A DNA stretch of 30,044 bases from Treponema sp. (GTDB taxonomy: Bacteria > Spirochaetota > Spirochaetia > Treponematales > Treponemataceae). Positions 26,400 through 30,044 of the stretch are shown here, piece by piece. Both the position numbers and the translations under genes were made by a program. Each line of letters starts with the position of its first letter. Position 1 is the stretch's first letter. Under the pieces are notes generated by a model. The model was not told the origin of the DNA and did not search any database. It saw only the letters and a list, made by a program, of their open reading frames with translations. The stretch spans positions 120,833 to 150,876 of the forward strand of contig JAAVAM010000034.1 of NCBI GenBank assembly GCA_014804085.1, read 5' to 3'.

Positions 26400-26569
26400 A
26401 TTTCAAGTTAAAATCATACTGTATTTCAACTTGAAATGTTACTTATTTGAAGATGAAATGCTATTGATTTTAACATCAAATAAGCAGCATTTTGACTTAA
26501 AATGAATAGCATTCCAAGCCAAAATACGCTTGATTCGAAAGCAAAATACCGGCAATTTTAGAATCCATG
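26400..26569. repeat. Array of eight ~22-bp phased imperfect palindromic motifs
   Basis: Fifteen-base cores begin at 26400, 26423, 26445, 26467, 26489, 26511, 26533 and 26555, with a spacing of 23 once and 22 six times. Each fits ATT-NN-AA-NNNN-AAAT; the last unit is weaker and unit 5 has GA instead of AA. Several cores are near-palindromes, for example ATTTCAACTTGAAAT at 26423. Seven to eight variable bases separate the cores. The array lies between the phosphorothioation operon and the divergent AAA ATPase gene. A spacing of about two helical turns places all cores on one DNA face, as in a cooperative operator or iteron array. It is not a CRISPR, because no exact repeat exists. Confidence 0.8.
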
Positions 26570-26577
26570 TGTATTGA

Positions 26578-26610
26578 TAAAAAATCTGCAAGAAAAGTGT
26601 AGATTTTTTA
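26578..26610. repeat. A/T hairpin between phased array and AAA promoter
   Basis: TAAAAAATCT (26578-26587) and AGATTTTTTA (26601-26610) are a perfect 10-bp inverted repeat with a 13-bp loop. It could act as a weak bidirectional terminator or insulator, or as a binding site. Confidence 0.5.
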
Positions 26611-26620
26611 TGAAAATAAC

Positions 26621-26648
26621 TTGCATATTTTTTAAATTTTGCTATACT
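26621..26648 (+). promoter_or_regulatory. Sigma-70-like promoter of the right-hand AAA ATPase
   Basis: TTGCAT (26621-26626), a 16-bp spacer, then TATACT (26643-26648). The predicted transcript start near 26655 falls at the ATG (26658), implying a leaderless or almost leaderless mRNA and ruling out the longer upstream ORF start. Confidence 0.6.
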
Positions 26649-26657
26649 ATAATTATC

Positions 26658-27905
26658 ATGTTGATGAACCTTGAGATTGACAATTTCTGCATATACTCAA
26701 AGCCAGTGGAGTTCTCCATGGAAGCGGACATGCGATCAAAACGGCTTGCCCCGAATGTCCACCAAGAAAACGGCTGGAACATACTGAAATCTGCGGCAAT
26801 ATTTGGCGCGAACAATTCCGGCAAGACCTGCCTCGTAAAGGCAATCCGCGTATTTTGGGGGTTGATTATGAACCAGCCCACAGAAATAAGCGCGAATCTC
26901 TTTTCTAAAAATCCAAACGTAACGCTTGCGGTCACTTTTTTGGAACGGGGCAGCGTATGGCGGTTTGCCGTAAAACAGAGCGCGAGAGGGATTCTCTACG
27001 AGGAATTCGCGGAGATAACAAAGGACGCGTATTCCAACAAGGCGAGAAAGATTGTATACCTGCGAGACTTTGAGAACGATCACTTTGAATGCGCGTCGTC
27101 AGACATCACGCCGATACTGAAAATTATGTCAAAGGGCAACATTCTCATAAATGTGGTGGACACCACGCAGTTTCTGCTGCTGACAAAAGTCAGGAGAATC
27201 CTGCGCAATTTTGCGAACCGCATCGTCATAGTTGACATGAACAACATTCCCATTTTGAAGACGATAAGCGCGATAAAAAACCACACAAAAGACGAAAAAC
27301 AGATAAAGGATTTCATCCGCCAGGCAGACTTGGACTTGGAGGACATAACCTATTCCGAGGATATGAAGCTAACGGCGAACCCCATGAATCCCCCGATTCA
27401 CCCGGCGGAGGAAATACTGATCCGCCAGAGCCTCGAAGACCAGCTACGCCTAACATCGGTATATCATGGCATTAAAGTTCGTAGTTTCCAATACGACTCC
27501 ACCGGAACAAAGAAAATAATCGCAATAGCAAGTTACATCATAGAAGCATTGCGCGCAAACAAGATCCTTGTGATAGACGAGCTGGATTCCAGCCTGCACT
27601 TCAAGCTCACCCGCGCCATAGTCAATCTCTTCAACAATGAAAAGAACGACAAAGCGCAGCTGATTTTCACGTTGCACGACATAAGCCTTTTGGACTGCAA
27701 AAGGCTCTTCCGCAAGGAACAAATATGGTTCGTCAATAAAGACGAGAAAGGCCCGGATTTATATTCGCTGTCAAAATTCACGGCCGCCGATGACGGAGTG
27801 CGGGACACTTCGGACATAATCGAAAAATACAAGAAAGGTCTTTTTTCTTCCTTGCCAGAACCGAATCTTCTGAACACACTCTTGGAGGTGACTGATGATA
27901 AATAG
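26658..27905 (+). CDS. AAA15/AAA21 family ATPase (RloA/AbiL-like)
   Basis: The 415-aa protein opens MLMNLEIDNFCIYSKPVEFS and carries Walker A FGANNSGKT (49-57), a signature-like STGTKK (281-286), Walker B ILVIDELDSSLH (303-314) and a TLHDISLLD switch (338-346). This is the ATP/GTP-binding protein family that pairs with RloB-like partners in abortive-infection modules. The ORF is open back to 26574, but the only good promoter sits at 26621-26648, so ATG 26658 (or 26664) is the real start. There is no Shine-Dalgarno. Its end overlaps the next gene by 11 bp. It faces away from the phosphorothioation operon and shares the phased-motif control region with it. It is closer in GC content to the flanking chromosome than the operon is. 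Confidence 0.85.
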   Translation: MLMNLEIDNFCIYSKPVEFSMEADMRSKRLAPNVHQENGWNILKSAAIFGANNSGKTCLVKAIRVFWGLIMNQPTEISANLFSKNPNVTLAVTFLERGSVWRFAVKQSARGILYEEFAEITKDAYSNKARKIVYLRDFENDHFECASSDITPILKIMSKGNILINVVDTTQFLLLTKVRRILRNFANRIVIVDMNNIPILKTISAIKNHTKDEKQIKDFIRQADLDLEDITYSEDMKLTANPMNPPIHPAEEILIRQSLEDQLRLTSVYHGIKVRSFQYDSTGTKKIIAIASYIIEALRANKILVIDELDSSLHFKLTRAIVNLFNNEKNDKAQLIFTLHDISLLDCKRLFRKEQIWFVNKDEKGPDLYSLSKFTAADDGVRDTSDIIEKYKKGLFSSLPEPNLLNTLLEVTDDK

Positions 27906-28407
27906 ACTTTCATTTAAAATTTGCGTGGTATGCTTATCAAAAACGTTGACGGGCAATTTCAACCTGCTCCTTTTGAACAGGCCGCCTGCCGGCATATATC
28001 TGCTCAAGACGATAGACGCTCAGAATATTTCAAATGTTTCCGCATGTTATCAAGACCGATACCAAAGTGACGGCTATGACTTAGTTTTTGCCCTTTGCGA
28101 ACAACGCCTTGAAAACACGGATGATTTTATAAAGATGTGTTCCAAAATTGACGCGCTGTACGGCACGGATGCCAGTTATTACGCTGTCCTTACAAGCAGC
28201 GACGGCTTTTTGGAATTGGAAACCTACGGTTGTTCTTGCTATGCCGAAAATTTCAATGCATTTACACGGAGAATTTCAATGCAGGATTCGGAATGGGTAG
28301 GAACAATCAGCAATCTGTTTGAGAGCGGGTCTGAAGGAGGCAGACCGCCTTTCAACAGGAACTTTCTTCGAAAGAAGAAAACCGCTTTAGAAACTGGTAC
28401 TTTCTAA
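27895..28407 (+). CDS. Small overlapping partner of the AAA ATPase, possibly degenerate RloB/TOPRIM-like
   Basis: The 170-aa product begins MINRLSFKICVVCLSKTLTG. GGAGG at 27884-27888, inside the ATPase gene and six nt from the ATG, shows it is deliberately translated and coupled. Its order of hydrophobic strands (FKICVVCL, YDLVFALCEQ, YYAVLTSSDGFLELE) echoes the RloB layout (EGEKTE, YDxVxxVFDRD, SNPCFELW). However, the expected Glu and Asp-x-Asp are replaced by LSKT and CEQR. If the relation holds, this is a catalytically dead TOPRIM fold, possibly a sensor or inhibitor. The similarity is faint and may be coincidental. The last 30 codons run into a hairpin-rich segment, and the stop lies inside a 12-bp stem, so the C-terminus may be a later extension. 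Confidence 0.6.
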   Translation: MINRLSFKICVVCLSKTLTGNFNLLLLNRPPAGIYLLKTIDAQNISNVSACYQDRYQSDGYDLVFALCEQRLENTDDFIKMCSKIDALYGTDASYYAVLTSSDGFLELETYGCSCYAENFNAFTRRISMQDSEWVGTISNLFESGSEGGRPPFNRNFLRKKKTALETGTF

Positions 28408-28412
28408 AGCGG
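28382..28412. terminator. Strong hairpin at the end of the AAA operon
   Basis: CCGCTTTAGAAA (28382-28393) pairs perfectly with TTTCTAAAGCGG (28401-28412) around a 7-base loop. The stop codon of the 170-aa protein lies within the right arm. No T-run follows, so it is either a Rho-assisted terminator/mRNA 3' stabiliser or a palindromic repeat. Confidence 0.5.
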
Positions 28413-28427
28413 CTCAGTCAGCAACGA

Positions 28428-28469
28428 GATTATAGAATCCGACGCCTAAACTTTGTCCATTCTATAATC
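28428..28469. repeat. Second inverted repeat downstream of the AAA operon
   Basis: GATTATAGAAT (28428-28438) and ATTCTATAATC (28459-28469) form a perfect 11-bp inverted repeat with a 20-bp loop. The right arm contains TATAAT, so it might overlap promoter elements of the next gene, but no matching -35 is seen. Confidence 0.5.
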
Positions 28470-28522
28470 ATCCGCGCTTTAATGTCAACTTACAGCAGAA
28501 AGCATTCTGCAAAAAAAGCGCA

Positions 28523-28542
28523 CCGTAGGCGCATCGCTACGG
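28523..28542 (+). promoter_or_regulatory. Short stem next to the ribosome binding site of the HU/DUF4469 gene
   Basis: CCGTAG (28523-28528) and CTACGG (28537-28542) can pair around an 8-base loop. The stem touches the GGAAAGGTG ribosome site that precedes ATG 28557, so it could tune initiation. No known riboswitch is recognised. Confidence 0.3.
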
Positions 28543-28556
28543 AAAGGTGAATAACA

Positions 28557-29267
28557 ATGTTAAATATAACAACGGTGAAAAATCACTTAAACCAAAAAAG
28601 CAATCCTTATTGCTTTAGAAGCAGTGTTGATCAGACGCTCTCAACGGAGCAATTGATCAAGGAAATCGTGAAATACAATTCCACATTGACGGAAGCGGAT
28701 GTGAGGGCATGTCTCTCCGTGTTAGACAACAAAGTCCGCGAGTATGTGAACAAGGGGTATCGCGTGGAACTTCCTTTTGCCTATCTAAACCTGAGTGCAA
28801 AAGGAACTTGCAGCAAGCCCACTGATTCATTCGTGAACGGAGTGAACAACAACAAGATCGGCGTAAACGTTGCGCTCAAAAACGACGCCGTTACTGACAT
28901 GACCGACGATGTGGAATACAAGCAGTTGTCCGCAGGGTATATTATGGATCCAAAGATAACCGGCGTATTTTCAATCTTGCAGGATGGAACGAAGAGCAAT
29001 GACTTGAATTTCACCGCCGGGGACATAATCGAAATATGCGGAAAAAACCTCGCGATCGATTATGACGATGAGAAGCAGGGCGTGTTCTTTGAGTCCGAAA
29101 CAGATACCATTCGGGCAAACAGGTACTCACGCTCCGGAACAAACGTAATCGACACGGTGATTCCAAGTACCATACCTCAAGGTACATACCACCTGACAAT
29201 TCGTACAAAGCCGGGAGTGGAACGCTACGCAGAGCATAAGATTATTAACGCACTAAGCGTGGTCTAA
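28557..29267 (+). CDS. HU-like DNA-binding domain protein with DUF4469 tail
   Basis: The 236-aa protein has an N-terminal HU/IHF-like domain (residues 1-110: TLSTEQLIKEIVKYNSTLTE, the LDNKVREYVNKGYRVELPFAYL strand-turn, LNLSAKG). Its C-terminal domain (130-230) is Ig-like and of DUF4469 type (LSAGYIMDPKITGVFSILQD, FTAGDIIEICGKNLAI, PQGTYHLTIRTKPG). Such HU-HIG proteins are abundant in Treponema and Bacteroidetes; their function is unknown, though nucleoid or surface-related roles are proposed. AAGGTG 8 nt upstream sets the start. It is single, with a hairpin terminator following. GC and codon use resemble the flanking chromosome more than the island, so it probably marks the right island border. 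Confidence 0.75.
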   Translation: MLNITTVKNHLNQKSNPYCFRSSVDQTLSTEQLIKEIVKYNSTLTEADVRACLSVLDNKVREYVNKGYRVELPFAYLNLSAKGTCSKPTDSFVNGVNNNKIGVNVALKNDAVTDMTDDVEYKQLSAGYIMDPKITGVFSILQDGTKSNDLNFTAGDIIEICGKNLAIDYDDEKQGVFFESETDTIRANRYSRSGTNVIDTVIPSTIPQGTYHLTIRTKPGVERYAEHKIINALSVV

Positions 29268-29275
29268 AAGCTTGC

Positions 29276-29311
29276 GGCGGGGCAATCGCCCTGCCCCACC
29301 CCGCCATTTTT
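29276..29311 (+). terminator. Rho-independent terminator after the HU/DUF4469 gene
   Basis: GGCGGGG (29276-29282) pairs with CCCCGCC (29299-29305), with an inner GGGGCA/TGCCCC register also possible. The stem is followed by TTTTT at 29307-29311. The stem starts 8 bp after the stop codon. Confidence 0.8.
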
Positions 29312-29324
29312 CGCACAATTGCTC

Positions 29325-29353
29325 TTGGTAATAAGTAAAAAATGTGTTAAAAT
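29325..29353 (+). promoter_or_regulatory. Promoter of the TRAP binding-protein gene
   Basis: TTGGTA (29325-29330) and TAAAAT (29348-29353) are separated by 17 bp, about 36 bp before the ATG. It is a good sigma-70-type match following the terminator. Confidence 0.6.
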
Positions 29354-29388
29354 AGAAACAGAAAATACTAAAATTTTGGGAGTTACGC

Positions 29389-30044
29389 ATGATACGAAAA
29401 TTGCTTCTGATTTCAGCGGCAGTGCCGCTGTTCTTTTTTGCCGCGTGCAAGAAAGACGGCCAGAAAAAGGACAAGCCCGTCACGCTTTTGATGGCGGAGG
29501 TGAACCCGGAGGATTCTATCTGCGGGCAGATGGATTTGGCGTTCAAGCAGAAAGTCGAGGAACTTTCGGGCGGGAACATCACCATTGACCTGCAATGCTC
29601 CGGCATTCTGGGCGACGAAAGCCAGGTGATGAAAGTCTTTATGTCGGAGAACCCGACGATACAGCTCGTGCGGATTTCTGCGAGCCTTGCCAAGTACGGC
29701 GGGAAGAAGTCCAAGCTCATCTCAATTCCGTTCACGTTCTCCAATGCGGAGCATTTCTGGAAATTCGCGTCGTCGGACATTGCGCAGGAACTGCTGAACG
29801 AGCCGGAAGAACTGAACCTGGGTATGCGGGGGCTGTTCTACGGCGAAGAGGGTTTCCGCCATTTCTTCAGCACGGAAAAAATCTCCAATATCGGCGACAT
29901 GGAAGGCAAGAAGACGCGCGTTTCGGGGGAAGTCCTCACCGAACTCGCAAAGTCGCTCCGCGCAGAACCGATAGACCTGCCGTTCACCGACCTGTACGGA
30001 TCGCTCCAGACGGGAAAATGCGAAGTGGGCGAGCAGCCTATCTC
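29389..30044 (+). CDS. dctP: TRAP transporter substrate-binding lipoprotein, DctP family (3' end off window)
   Basis: An open frame starts at ATG 29389 (GGGAG six nt upstream) and runs off the right edge, with about 218 codons visible of a usual 330-350. MIRKLLLISAAVPLFFFAAC is a lipoprotein signal peptide with lipobox FAAC, so the mature protein is anchored through Cys20. The mature part shows DctP-family order: LLMAEVNPEDSICGQMDLAF, KVEELSGGNITIDLQCSGIL with GDESQVMK, PFTFSNAEHFWKF, and the strongly conserved NIGDMEGKKTRVSG followed by DLYGSLQTGKCEVGEQP. It captures an organic acid, often a sugar acid or uronate, for the small and large TRAP membrane subunits expected further right. Given kduI across the island, a uronate is an attractive but unproven ligand. 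Confidence 0.9.
   Translation, partial: MIRKLLLISAAVPLFFFAACKKDGQKKDKPVTLLMAEVNPEDSICGQMDLAFKQKVEELSGGNITIDLQCSGILGDESQVMKVFMSENPTIQLVRISASLAKYGGKKSKLISIPFTFSNAEHFWKFASSDIAQELLNEPEELNLGMRGLFYGEEGFRHFFSTEKISNIGDMEGKKTRVSGEVLTELAKSLRAEPIDLPFTDLYGSLQTGKCEVGEQPI

Noticed and set aside
26400..26569. CRISPR-like array
   Set aside because: The period is only 22 bp, no exact repeat is shared between units, and no cas gene is present in the window.
26574..26657. Upstream extension of the right-hand AAA ATPase
   Set aside because: A good promoter lies inside it and family similarity begins at MLMNLEIDNF.
28781..29780. Minus-strand ORFs over the right end
   Set aside because: They are shadows of the HU/DUF4469 and DctP genes, which have ribosome sites and family motifs.
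1..30044. tRNA or rRNA genes
   Set aside because: I saw no convincing cloverleaf or rRNA core sequence, including at the island borders where a tRNA attachment site might be expected.

Overview
The window looks like a chromosomal segment of a host-associated spirochaete, most likely Treponema. This is an inference. The clearest pointer is the HU-like/DUF4469 protein at 28557-29267, a family I associate with Treponema and Bacteroidetes. The pairing of a uronate isomerase with a TRAP-type binding lipoprotein fits a gut or oral saccharolytic lifestyle. Both ends are GC-richer housekeeping or metabolic DNA: a diacylglycerol-kinase-family lipid kinase and kduI on the left, the HU/DUF4469 protein and a DctP-type lipoprotein on the right. 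Almost everything between about 2.0 and 28.4 kb is AT-richer accessory DNA that reads as a defence island.

Layout, left to right. (1) 1-1697: lipid kinase (cut by the window edge) and kduI on the minus strand, with a good promoter. (2) 1879-3951: a small ORF, then a two-gene AAA-ATPase + TOPRIM-like module (minus). (3) 4019-7150: a gene graveyard around one large gene. It holds a rearranged partial copy of the fic 3' end, a serine-recombinase fragment, an 818-aa membrane-anchored KAP-type P-loop NTPase and a PIN-toxin fragment. (4) 7176-8273: an intact Fic protein. (5) 8285-13219: a 1644-aa SIR2-STAND NTPase. (6) 13243-13560: the decayed C-terminus of an adenine-specific DNA methyltransferase. 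(7) 26207 down to 13795: an eight-gene, tightly coupled phosphorothioation operon. (8) 26250-26657: a divergent control region with eight motifs phased at about 22 bp. (9) 26658-28407 (plus): a second AAA ATPase with a small overlapping partner. (10) 28557-end: HU/DUF4469 protein and TRAP binding protein.

How the genes work together. The large operon encodes a PP-loop sulfurtransferase (SspD/DndC-like), a DUF4007 protein (SspB-like), a P-loop ATPase (SspC-like) and a cysteine desulfurase (SspA/DndA-like). That is a complete set for putting sulfur into the DNA backbone. It is followed by a PLD-SF2 helicase, a 67-aa protein, an SMC/RecF-like zinc-hook ATPase (DndD-like) and a 172-aa protein, a plausible restriction arm resembling the SspFGH type. 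The SIR2-STAND, KAP NTPase, Fic and AAA/TOPRIM pairs look like independent, mostly abortive-infection-type systems stacked beside it. The most unusual signals are the phased array at 26400-26569, the sharp junctions of the KAP gene with two broken genes, and the small partner of the right-hand AAA ATPase, which looks like a TOPRIM/RloB fold without catalytic acids.
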